Assembly (NCBI RefSeq): GCF_958979055.1
Contig: NC_084898.1
Coordinates: forward strand, 1,498,001 to 1,562,000
Source: Alnus glutinosa
Taxonomy: Eukaryota > Streptophyta > Magnoliopsida > Fagales > Betulaceae
DNA: 64,000 nt
Direction of reading: 5' to 3'
Shown piece by piece: positions 1 to 14,700 of this stretch; position 1 is the first letter of the stretch, and every line of letters starts with the position of its first letter. The position numbers and the translations under genes are program-made. The notes beneath the pieces are model-generated. The model made no database searches and was not told the DNA's origin. It saw nothing but the letters and a program-made list of their open reading frames with translations.

Positions 1-545
1 AGAGAAAGAGATGCCGCCCCCTGACCTTAATTTCTTATAATAACTCTTAACCTCAAAGCCATGGATTCTAGCAGGAGTCCAAATCATTTTATCCCCACCC
101 TCCTGATGAACCTTGGTAAAGTATATCAAGAAACGAAACCAAAGACTCTGATTCCCAATCTTGGTCCATTTTGAGAAATCTTGGCTTCCAATGAAAATCG
201 TCACTAGACTGGCACGTATATATTCTGCCATCGTTACATCTTTCATCCCGTGCAACTTGAAAAAGTTCAGGAAATGTGTCTTTAAACAAAGCATCACCAC
301 ACCTACATCATGCCAAACCCAAATTCGGGTGCAATCCCTACCTTGAACAAAATAAATTTGGAAAAGTTTCCCCATTTACTTCTAATCTTCTTCCATAAGC
401 TGACTCCACAAGGACCTATTACCACATCAAAACACCAACCTTCCCCAAGAAACCCCATACTTCTTATCTCCATAAATTACCCCTCTCTTCACATAACGCC
501 ACAACCATTTTCGAACTAAAGTTTGACCGCCAGAAATTCTTATTC
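1..545 (-). mobile_element. LINE (plant L1-type) ORF2 3' fragment, degenerate
   Basis: Read on the minus strand, several short frames match the region just before the C-terminal zinc-knuckle (zf-RVT) of plant LINE reverse transcriptases. Visible pieces are KWLWRY (near 500), SLWKKIRSKW, a stretch ending in DWESESLVSFLDILYQ (near 130) and FEVKSYYKKL (near 30). The same landmarks occur in the same order in the intact LINE at 18556-21874. The frame changes several times, so this copy is dead. The window edge cuts it, so its 3' end is not seen. It lies just downstream of the last visible FTSHI1 exon and probably sits in the next intron of that gene, in the same orientation as the gene. Confidence 0.75.
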
Positions 546-577
546 AAGACTAGCGTTGGAACGTAGAATGTGGACTA

Positions 578-3858
<3,281 letters not shown>

Positions 3859-4342
3859 TGCTTGAGCTCAACTGGGTTACAAGGGTTTATCCAATTAGGG
3901 TTTTTTGAAGGCTTAATATACTGAGAATGTGACAGTTCGAGCTCATTTTTCTTTGGGGGAAATGGGCAACAGGGCTTATGAAGTTGGGGATTTTTTCAGA
4001 AAACAAATTGTCTCTGCCAATTGCTGGAATGGGTGCAAGAGGAAAATTTGAAACCTGCTGAGGTTTCTTCAGTTTTATCTGGATCTTGAGATTTTCTCTG
4101 GCTTTAGAGTAATAAAAGAGTAGCTTTTTTAAATTTCGTTGCTCAACATTATTTTAATGTAATGTTTATATAAAAAGATTTTCTTTTCACATTATTTTAA
4201 TATAAATGGTTTTTTTTTCTTTACTTCAATAATATTTAAATAGTGTAAAATGATGAGAAAAATAATTAAGAAATTTATTTAAATATAAAAACAAAAAGTA
4301 GTTTCATTCTCTAAATTTTTTTTTAAAAAAAAAAAAAAAAAA
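3859..4342. other. FTSHI1 upstream region
   Basis: This is the sequence 5' of the FTSHI1 start codon and should hold its leader and promoter. It turns strongly AT-rich beyond about 4130. No clear TATA box or other motif could be singled out. Confidence 0.5.
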
Positions 4343-4904
4343 ACATATAAGCCTTCTAAACTATCGGCCGTTTTAGTAGACTCACAAACTACCAACCCTT
4401 TGACTCCGGCACCCCAAACCATCAAAAAGTTGCCAAAAAGACCCTATTTATCTAAATATTCTTATAATACTCTTGTCACGTGTCATTTTTTCAATTAAAA
4501 AATAATAAAATTTAAAACAACTTAAAAATTAAGGAAAAAAACTAAATATACATGGGAGTGACCGGCCACCCACTTTATTTATTATTTATTTTTTATTTTT
4601 TTCATATTTAAAAATTTTTCTTTGTTTTTAAAATTTAAAAATCAAAGAAAAAATGAACCACCCCCATATCTTTTTCCCCGTAATTTTTTTTTCCTCATAT
4701 TTTAAATTTTTCTTTATTTTTAAATTGTTTTAAATTTTATTATTTTTTAATTGAAAAAATGATACGTGGCAATGGTATTGAGGAAATATTTCGAAAAATA
4801 AATTTTTTTAGCATTTTTTGATAATTTAGGGAGCTAAAGTTCAAAAATTGATAGTTTGAATGACTATTTTCAAAAACGACCGGTAATTTAAGGACTTACA
4901 TATA
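4343..4904. mobile_element. Foldback/MITE-like element with long diverged inverted repeats
   Basis: The two halves are inverted copies of each other over roughly 230 bp per arm. For example CACGTGTCATTTTTTCAAT (4477-4495) faces its near-complement around 4750-4770, and the outer ends ATATAAGCCTTCTAAACTATCGG and its counterpart before 4904 also pair. The centre is a T/A-rich stretch around 4570-4680. There is no open frame. Arms differ at many positions, so the insertion is old. No clear target-site duplication was found, so the superfamily is unassigned. Confidence 0.65.
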
Positions 4905-4911
4905 ATTTTTC

Positions 4912-4916
<5 letters not shown>

Positions 4917-4942
<26 letters not shown>
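4917..4942. repeat. (TA)n microsatellite
   Basis: A perfect TA dinucleotide run sits just outside the right end of the foldback element and is followed by a poly-A run. Confidence 0.9.
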
Positions 4943-4947
<5 letters not shown>

Positions 4948-6085
4948 AAAAACCAAACCCAATTGGAAAAGTAATACTTTTCGTACAACCCAATTGAATC
5001 CCCCCAAATGATGCTGAGAGACTTGCTTAAAAAACGAGTCAAAAACTCCTTGACTTGGATTGATGGATGGATTTGGTGGGATTTAGCCCGAAGAAGCTAC
5101 GTGGATGATCCTGCAAGTAACAAAATCTATCAATTAGACATATCAAAAGCAATTTGATTAATTACAAACTTAATTTCTAGTAATTAATCTCTCCCATTTG
5201 TTAACTATAAATCGCAAATTATTGTGGGAGACAAAGCCTAGAGGTGAAGAAAAAATGTCAACTATTCTTTTGTACATTATCCATCCATTCTCCGATTGTT
5301 GAGGAACCAATACTAAAAGGAATATAATGAAAAACAAAACAAAAGATCAATCTCGATATCTATATTCCTTCTTCCCCGATCATTTTCCTTATGCATACAA
5401 TGGAAGCTCCATGATCATCTTTTTCAACGTCTCCAACGCATGCATTACCCCGTTGAAGACAGATTTGCCAATAGAATGTCGTCGACATTGTGTCTTCACT
5501 CGAATATTTAGCTCATGATTTTCTTGCATTGAAATTGTCATACAAACATTTGGTTTCCTCCGATAAATCAAGTTTGCAAGTCAAAATTTGCGTAATTAAA
5601 TTGTGTAAATTAAATTTTGCATTGTAAGACTTACACCATACGTATCTATAAAACTTACGTCTGTCTAGGGTTTTGTGTGTCAAGGTGACAGTGGGCCTCA
5701 TTCATTTTTTATAAACCAACTTATATTAGCAATTCATTTGTATATATTTAATGCGTCATTTGTAGCACATGTTGTTAGACAATATATTGGGTTGTGTGTA
5801 CTTATGTGTAAGCATGTAATAACAATAATGTTAATATTTATTTAATTTGAAGTTCTTATAAAAGTTTTGGTATGTTTATTTAGATGAGTTTGTGGTGTCA
5901 AAAGGAAAAAATAAAATATTATCGGTGATTATTTTCTGTAGTGAGATTTATGATGCTATAAGATGTAATAGCATCACATGAAAAATTCATATATTTTTCC
6001 CCTTCCGGCTTAATAATAAGAAAATGCCTTTAAATTTGTTCAATTAGACAAAAAATACCCCTAAAAACTGGGAAAAAAAAAAAGA
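4943..6085. other. Intergenic sequence, nothing recognised
   Basis: AT-rich sequence between the divergent FTSHI1 and SINAT genes. Short frames on both strands lack family resemblance and codon bias. No RNA gene was recognised. Confidence 0.5.
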
Positions 6086-6290
6086 GTAGGTTTGGTGACC
6101 CGCCGTCCATGGGTTTTGCGAAGACCCATGGTGGTCGTGGGTCTCGTGAAGCATCAGAATCCTCTCTAGTTCATTGGAAAAAAAAAATGAATGGGTTTGG
6201 TGACCCGTCGTCCATGGGTCTTGCGAAGACCCATGGTAGTCGTGGGTTTTGTGAAGCATCAGGATCATCTTCAGTTGAAATTACAAAAAT
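6086..6290. repeat. 105-bp tandem duplication, two units with internal stem-loops
   Basis: Two head-to-tail units of about 105 bp start near 6091 and 6196 and differ by a handful of substitutions. Each contains CCATGGGT, a short TTGCGAAG-type loop and ACCCATGG, which is a near-perfect hairpin, followed by GTCGTGGGT and GTGAAGCATCAG. Both strands are open across it by chance. The function is unknown. Confidence 0.85.
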
Positions 6291-6941
6291 GCACTTATGT
6301 ATAAAGGACCGGCTTCTCTCTAATTCCTCTCAATTGAAGAGGATCTTGGTCCCTCTCGTGAAGACCCTATTAACGCTGTGGATCTGTCATCAGTTTTATT
6401 TTATTTATATTTTATTATGAATGATAGTTTTGTCATTTGTGGGATTGCAAATATTTTTGTCGTTTAGGAGAATTAGAATATTGATGCAATCTTAATTTTG
6501 TAGGACATTAGAAATTAAGTGTAAATTTGGGGGTATTTGTAATTTTGTATAAATTTTCGAATGAGAAGAGATTTAAATTAAAATAAATGCAGTTTGGACT
6601 TTGGCCGTTTGCTTCCAACAACTGCCCTTGAGGAAGTAATAATTATTTTTGGCAAGTTGGATGGCGACCCTTTCTGTCTTGTTCAACAAAACTCTCCAAG
6701 AAAAGCATATCACTTTTTAAAGTTAGTTCTCTCCTTCATCTCTCTGTTCCCTTACCTTGTGCTGTTTTACTAATCAATATTTTTGTTACAGAGAGAGGCA
6801 AAAACTGAAACAGACAAGAAAGGAATATAATTGTAACAAGAACCCATTAAGCAAAGGGTGAATTTGATGCTTTCCAGTGCATAGTTTGCCTTGTGCATGC
6901 ATGGTTTTTTCTTAGTATTTTGTAAATATTCATATATTTTA
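6291..6941 (+). other. SINAT upstream region and probable leader
   Basis: Region preceding the SINAT start codon. It contains pyrimidine-rich stretches and AT-rich sequence but no motif that I can assign with confidence. Part of 6780-6941 is probably 5' untranslated sequence. Confidence 0.45.
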
Positions 6942-9498
6942 ATGGAAAGGGATAGCTTTGAATGCTTGCCATCTTCGGATGAGATCTATGAGGAAGAGAT
7001 CCATCGCCATCATCAGTTCTCGTCCTCTGTGAAATCCCGGAACAATGTGGTCTTGCCTGCTGTTTCTCCAACCACCAGCGTCCATGAACTCCTGGAATGC
7101 CCTGTCTGTACCAACTCTATGTACCCTCCAATTTACCAGGTCTGTCACTTTCTTCAATTATCTTAATGGGTTGCTTTCAAAATTTCATTTTTTGTTTTTA
7201 TTATTAGTATTTTGTTTCTGGTTCCATGTGGGTATTTTGGCGTTGGGGATGATTTCGATTTTGACCTTGAATTCATCTGATGGGTTTGGATGATTGGAAA
7301 TGTAAAATTTAGATTCGAGTTTGTTTATAGCAACAGAACGCGGCATGTATTTATTGTTCTTTTTTCTTCTTCTTTTTTACGTTCTTCTTCTTTTTAATGT
7401 GAACCTCCTTCTTAAGTGGTTTTGGGTTGGAGTAGTTTCTTTTGTTGGGGGATTTGGCGAACTGGGTATAGAAGGTTCTGCATTTGAAGATTGTGGTATG
7501 ACTGTAGAATGGATTTTGAGAGGGATGTATGTTGTGTTTTGCTTAAGATGTATGCGTTTTCTCTGAGAATGCTTTATTGTAGGATCAATTTTAGTTTGAA
7601 TTTTGGGCGACTTTGTTTTTGAATTTTATGATTTAATTCTAACCACTTATTTCATTGCCATTTCCTATGTGTAATTATTATCTTTGTTCCTTTATGTCTG
7701 TGATGCATATAATTAGATATTTACTAGATACTAAGCCTATGATTGAATTTCTGTTTGGATGGTGATCAAGAAATTTTCAATTGGGTACTGTGTCCATAAT
7801 GCGGCTGAATTATATTATGCATAGTTGATATGATGATTAACTTGTGTTTAAAACAAATTGGGAAGCTTTTTCAGAGTTGTGATGCTTCACTTATATAAGT
7901 ATCCTTCATTAGTTTGGGACAAGCCACCATGATTTCTTAGAGGCTGTTGAAAAGTACAGATGCTCCATAAGATGGCATTGTAGTGGTGAAGAGATGTCTC
8001 GTACCTTTTAGGATGTACAACCAGCTGCTGTATATATTTGATCATGGCATTCACACTAGAAAGTGCTAGCCATTTTCAATGGCATGGTTGAGGTTTCCTT
8101 ATATGATGGAAGTTATTTGAATGTTCTTGTTAAATCTGCTTGCTTAGAATGTCTCATGCTTTATATTTGTGCAGTGCCATAATGGACATACATTGTGTTC
8201 TACCTGTAAAACAAGGGTACTTAACCGGTGCCCCACTTGTAGACAAGAGCTTGGAGATATTAGGTGTCTGGCATTGGAGAAGGTCGCAGAGTCACTTGAA
8301 CTGCCATGCAAGTATGGCTTCTTGGGATGCACAGAGATGTTCCCCTACTACGGCAAGCTTAAGCATGAGTCTCAATGTAACTTCAGACCATACAATTGCC
8401 CATATGCTGGATCTGAGTGTCCTGTTGTTGGAGATATCCCTTTCCTGGTAGCCCACCTGAGGGATGATCACAAGGTAGACATGCACACTGGCTGCACATT
8501 CAATCACCGCTATGTCAAGTCGAATCCCCGCGAGGTGGAGAATGCGACCTGGATGCTTACGGTAAGTGGAGATTCATTTTTGAAGTTTCATTTTTTGGTT
8601 ATTTTTCTAAAAGTTTTTATTTGGTTGATTTTTCTTCTGTATCTTAGAGTGTTTGCAGGCCATCCAACCACATGCTGTGCTATAATTTGGTGAAAATATA
8701 AGCATTTAGGAATCAGAGGCATTAGGATCGAATGTGGAAAATGTTTTGATAAAAGAGACATCGAAGGAGATTGTTATTTCTTACTATTCAATATGCTAAA
8801 GGAAATATTAGAGTTTGAAGAAAGAATTAATTTTGCAAATAATTAGTAAGGATGATGCTTGTTGTTCCTTGTTGCGGTTGAGATCATGTTTAAGAAAGGT
8901 AGAGAACAAAAGGATAATGCATTGGTGGTTATAAACAATGGCTATCAAGGTTTTGCCTCTATGTTTTATAAGAAAATTCTTTCGATTCATACAAAATTGG
9001 CATATCTTGAAGAACTCCAACCTGCGAAGCAAGTTTAAACCAGATACTGAAAATTTGTGACACTGATAGTACTTGATATGATGTTTTCACATTCCTTAAT
9101 TCTGGTATTTTCTTTTTCTACCTCATTTTTGCCAGGTTTTTAACTGTTTTGGCCACTACTTCTGCCTGCACCTGGAAGCCTTTCTGCTTGATATGGCCCC
9201 AGTTTACATGGGATTCCTTCGTTTCATGGGCGATGAGATTGAAGCTCAGAACTTCAGTTACAGCCTAGAGGTGGGGGCAAACGGCAGGAAACTGATATGG
9301 GAAGGCACACCACGGAGCATTCGTGATAGCCATAAGGAAGTTAGAGACAGCCATGATGGTCTAATAATTCAGCGTAACATTGCACTTTTTTTCTCCGGCG
9401 GAGACCGAAAGGAGCTAAAGCTTCGGGTTACAGGACGAATTTGGAAGGAACAGCAGAATCCAGATGGAGGGGTTTGCATTCCTAATATTTGCAGTTAA
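6942..9498 (+). CDS. SINAT3: SINAT-type RING E3 ubiquitin ligase
   Basis: Three exons, 6942-7139, 8175-8561 and 9136-9498, join in frame to 315 residues, the normal SINAT size. The N-terminus is acidic and His/Ser-rich. A RING finger occupies residues 53-88 (CPVC, CHNGHTLC, STC, CPTC), followed by the SIAH-type zinc finger (CNFRPYNCPYAGSEC, then HLRDDHKVDMH) and the TRAF-like SINA domain (NATWMLTVFNCFG to the end). SINAT proteins are homodimeric E3 ligases that target other proteins for proteasomal degradation, with roles recalled for lateral-root auxin signalling, ABA and autophagy. The VHELLECPVCTNSMYPP and NPREVENATWML blocks fit the SINAT2/3/4 group. I favour SINAT3 but the exact paralogue is uncertain. 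The first intron starts between the RING half-sites, as in the family. No damage is visible. Confidence 0.93.
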
Positions 9499-10799
9499 GG
9501 TCTTGTCATTTGGCCATCTTGGTCATTTATGTTTGATGCTTGCTGCCTGTCAAATGTACACAAAAATTTTCTTTGTTTTGCTGCTGTATGGGTTCAGATT
9601 TTGGGTGAATCATGAGAAGCGCATAAATACTGAAGTATTTATCTTTTGTACATTGTTATTGAAGCTGCTATCTTTTTTCGTTTTCTCTTTTTTGTGAGTT
9701 GTATTGGACAGTGCATGTTAGAATTTAAATTGAATGATTAAATTCATCTATTTTTATCAGTTTAAGCTTTTGACATAAATGGTGATTTAAGATGGTATCA
9801 GACCAAAGATCTTAAATTTGAATCTTGTTTCCGTCATTAACCTTCCATTTTAATTAAATATTCAACAGGAATGTGGTCTAGATTTTCATATTTTCAGTTC
9901 ATTATTTTAAGAACACAGTACTTTGAAAGGATCCAATAAAGTCTTGATTTCAGTCACTTGGGGCCAGGCAGTCAGGCAGGTGATTAATCTCATTATCATT
10001 TTTGTTTGAGAAGATTCACATCTGCCATGACAAAGCGATAGGAAAAGAAGAGAAGTTCAAATAGCTTTAGAAACACAGAAGAAGAAAAAAAACCTAAATT
10101 TGTACTATTATTCAATAATTTGTTGTCAAAGCTGCTTTGCAATTAATTCATCCATCGATCTCGGTCTTCTTATAGCATTTATCTAAAGCAACTAAAGATG
10201 GAAAACTAAATTTAAAAAGATAAAGTGAATCCTATGAAGGAGGAAACATTCAACCTACATGATAATTCCTAGTCTATTATTGAAACTAGTAATGCTAATA
10301 TTAATACAAAATAAGGAAAGAAAATCGGTGAGAATTGTGATCAATCAAGAAGTTATGTCAGGATTAATTTTCACACATTCCTTTTTGGTCGATTGCTTGA
10401 TTTTGGCAAATTCCTATGCCTTTTTGTTTGAATGTAGAGTGCAACCAGTTGATTCTTTCAACTTCCAAGACTCCAGGGACGACTGCTTGCATCCCCGTTT
10501 GAATGAGATATTGCATCCCGAAATCCTTTAATTGCACTCTCGTTCAAATGTGGTGCGAACGAGTTATTTTGCCCTTACTTTCGAATGTGCCGGTCGCACT
10601 CCTAGTCGAACTTGGGTGCGATCGGACCGTTATGTTTGGGTACTAAATCCATCCTGCATCATATCATGAGGCATCTAAATTAATGGCCATGTTACAAAAG
10701 CATCTTTACAAAGGAGAGACATGCCAATTCCTAAAATGGCCATCTTTTTCTTTCTTTTTTTTCTTTTTTTTTTATATGAAGTCACTCACCGGATAGCAT

Positions 10800-10852
<53 letters not shown>

Positions 10853-11744
10853 GGCAGATTGGAAGGTCATTTACTTGACGGCTTTTCTGCCATTTGCAAA
10901 CTTTACTAGGCCTGGACATTACTTGATTACTCCTGTGCTTTTACGGGTTTCACTATAACGAGCTCGAACAGACAATATACTCTCCATTTCAAAAGTATTT
11001 CATAGAAAAAATAATTTAATGTTATTACATCTAATTATATAAATAATATTACATCATTTAAATTTTTGGAATGACGTGTCAACATATTTATCATGTGACA
11101 CCATCTACACCATTAAATACAACAACATTAAATCCTGAGATGAAATGGCTCCTCTCATGTTTTTTATTTTTTTCAGTTACTTCAAATGGAACGAGGGTAC
11201 CTTTCATTTCATATTTATTGCAATTACAAAACCACCGTAGTCCTTAGTGGTAAAAATAGTTCTGATTGTTACCACCCTTTAACTAGCACTATTGCTTTTT
11301 TCTAGAGGCAGGAGCATGTCATTCTGTATGCCTCAAGATAAATGTGGGATTTTGGACCTCCTCTGAAATCAAATTCTAGCTTATACAAATTAATATTTCA
11401 ACAATAATTTACACATTTTGATAAAAACTACTTAGCAGAATTCATCCAATAGATTGTACAAAAATTTTCAACAATAATTTACAGTTTCATATTGTGTTCT
11501 GTTTGTGGAGCACATGCAACTCTGCACAAGTAATGGAGCTATGGCTACCTGACACTACTATAGTACTATAAAATTACGTTCAGGCCAAACCCACTTAGAT
11601 ATCAAGTTGGCTCAAAGTTATTTTGATTCTCATTTTATACAATGCCTAAATTGAAGCTGCGTTGGGCAGATCCCATAACTATCTACAGATTATGAGAGGG
11701 GAGCAAAAATCTATAGAACTTGAGAAAGATAAAAACAGCTGCCG
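9499..11744. other. Intergenic region between SINAT and the PHD/RING gene
   Basis: Convergent intergenic DNA that contains both 3' untranslated regions. The only discrete structure seen is the long poly-A tract near 10809. A short stretch around 10440-10640 is less AT-rich and repeats GTGCGA-type words but encodes nothing recognisable. Confidence 0.5.
10804..10848. repeat. Poly-A tract, about 45 nt
   Basis: A run of roughly 45 A is preceded by T-rich sequence at 10740-10775. It might be the tail of a degraded retroposon, but no body or target-site duplication is recognisable. Confidence 0.9.
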
Positions 11745-14700
11745 TTATAAAGAATCGCCTTTTTCCTTCTGCTGGGCTGCCTCAACATACTGCTCAGCCA
11801 GTTTCTTCACCTTCTCCCCTTCCTTGATGAGAAAATTCGCATTCTTGGATTTGCAGTGATATCTCATGACTTTATCAGTCGTTTTTGCCACAGCCCACCT
11901 ATACTGCTCAGCTGTTATCACGCCACTCTTGCACAGTGGCCTGATGTGCTCTTTGATGTAGGCTTCCACCTATAAAGAATTAGTGTGACTGATCATCTAT
12001 AAGAAGGGGTGGTAAATGAGCAAAAGCATTGGACAGAACTGAAGTCCGAAAAGATTTACGTAAAGTTGGATGCATGTGGAGAAAAAACGAAAAGGAAAAG
12101 ACAAAAAAAATGAAATCAAAGAGATGATGAAATTAGGGTGATCTGCTACCTTCTTGAATACATGATTGAAGCTATCAGACTGCTTGCTAGTCTCAGTGCT
12201 AGACTTATGCTCCTTACTTTCAACATTTTCCCCTTTTTGAAATTGGTTGGGTGAATGTGCAGAACCAGTAGAGTTATCACCAACAGTAGCAACAAACATT
12301 TTCTCTGCATTGCTCTTACTCCCGACTTCAGATGCTTTTGCCACTTTATTTGACACGTAATTTTCATTTTCTATAGGATCTTTGTTCTCTGCTAGAGCTA
12401 CTGCATCAACCTGTCCATACTGCTTTCTCGATGCAACTTCCGGGAATTTTTTAATGAGTGGTTCTTTGTCTGGGCCATATAGCTCTTCACATTCTGCAAT
12501 TGAAGGTTCTTCACTGTTTTCATTGATTAAGGGTTCTGGAGGAACACAAGAATTGTCAGTCTCACCCTCCAAAATAGTGCTTCTGAAGACTGTGTCACTA
12601 TTAGAGTCCTTTGGAGCCTCGACCTTCCCCGACTTTTCATGATCATCGAAATCTAGACAATTATTCAACCTTTCCGAGGTCAGAGTAGAGAAAACCACTT
12701 TCATTTTCGAAGCACCTTCTCCTGGTGGTAGCTTAGAGATTTTTGTTGAAGTAGCACCAATGTAGTCTTCATCTTCCAAATCATACTCAAAATCACCATA
12801 AATATCCAGTTCTGGATGAGAATCCATGTCAAATATATTATCCAGCCCTTCCTCTCTTATTGAGGGGTCAGCTTCATCAAGGACTTCCTTTTCTGGTAGC
12901 GGACTATTTGGAGGAGAATCAGACACAAGGCCTGCATTTCTCAGTGCCTCTAAAATTACAGGATCAGTAGAAAGTTCATTGTTAACCTGTTCTGATCCAT
13001 CAATGGGGACTTCTGACGATGAAGTATTTGATTCTGTGGCTGTACTGGACTTGCTCCTATTAGAATCATGCAATAGCTCCCGGGAACATAAATTTAGGTA
13101 TACTACTTTGCTGTTTGACCTATCAGCAACCCCCTTTTCAATATTAATTGCATCTGCAACCGCCAACTCTGTTTCTGCAGTTCTGCAGATGACTGGCAAA
13201 TTTGCCTTCCTCAGGAAGTGCTCTGTCAGGCGATAAAGCTGTGTCTGTACAGCAAATGTCATTAATGAGTCAAAACAACCAGATAATTAAACTCGAGTAT
13301 CATAAAGAAAACAACTAGTATAATACTTGCTGATGAGAGATGATTATGCCATAGAGGAAATTGAAACCATTTTAGAATATCTGGATGGTGTCTTTAAATG
13401 ACAAACAGAACTTGTGTAAACTAATTAACAGTGAGGCCATGTTTAATGTCAAAGAATGATTGTGGTTGCAAATCCAATTCTATTATGTTCATAATCATGG
13501 TTTACTGTGGATTAAGTCATTGTTAAATCTGCCCTTAAATTTATTGATGTATAAAGCAACCAAACCACATATTCAAATTGCTCCAATTCCAAGCAAACAA
13601 ATTACAGCCCGAATCAATTGATTTTTTTCTTTCTTCTTCTTTTTTTTTTTTTGGAGGGTTCTATTGGAGGATCCTACTCTAACTTACAGAAGTAGGGGTG
13701 GTGGTGACAAGTGGAAAACAGTAGAGCTAGCATTGGTGATGGTACAATGGAGGTGGTCAAGTTGGTGTTAACACTGTTGCAGTGGTAGTGCAGTTGGTGG
13801 TGATGACTGGCAAACAGTAGAGCTAGAATTGATATGTGAGGTGGTTGAGTTGGTGTTGGCAGTGCTGGTGGTGGCAGCAGCAGTCGGAGTAGAAATGATG
13901 CTGGGAACTGCAGAGTGGTATGGTGATGGTGTTAGTAGTAAGAGCAAGTTGTATCGTGTTCTGGTTCTTCCATGTTAGGAGAAAAGAAGAACATCTCCCA
14001 TAAAAATACATAGCAAGGATTAGGCGCACAGTTTTTTCTCCATTTCCTAGTAAGATTATCCACGTCCTTTTCTGCCTTCCTAAGTTTTAATCCAAAGTCA
14101 AGCAGAAGGATGACTTTCATTTTCATTCCCAAATATTTTCACACCAAAAAGCAACTTAGAGAGTATCCCATGAAGAAATTTAATCCATTTGTTCTAGTAA
14201 GATTATACACATCCTTTTCTGCCTTCCTAAGTTTTAATCCAAAGTCAAGCAGAAGGATGACTTTCTTTTTCATTCCCAAGCATTTTCACAACAAAAAGCA
14301 ACTTTAAAGAGTGTCCCAAGAAGAAATTTAATCCATTTGTTGTAGGACAAATACCCAGCCCGGTTATGGAAGGTGGAGACAGCAAATGACTGCATACCTG
14401 TCTCACTGATAAGGGGATTTTATTGTGGCGACTAGGTGCCAGTACTGGTCTCATGTCTGCCGGTAGTTGAGCCTGCTCACACCAATCAGAAAAAAGAATT
14501 TTATAAATAAATGGCACGAACAGTATCTGGTATCAGAAACCAAACTATCACATACCAGTAAGGGATAATTTCCTTTAAAAACGGCGTTGTCTTCCTGTAA
14601 TTCATCTGTTGTTTTCCTGCTTGTAACAGCTGCTTTCCTAGCTAGGACCTCTAGGGCCCATTTTCTTTTATCGGTCTTCACATCATCAGATTTAACAACC

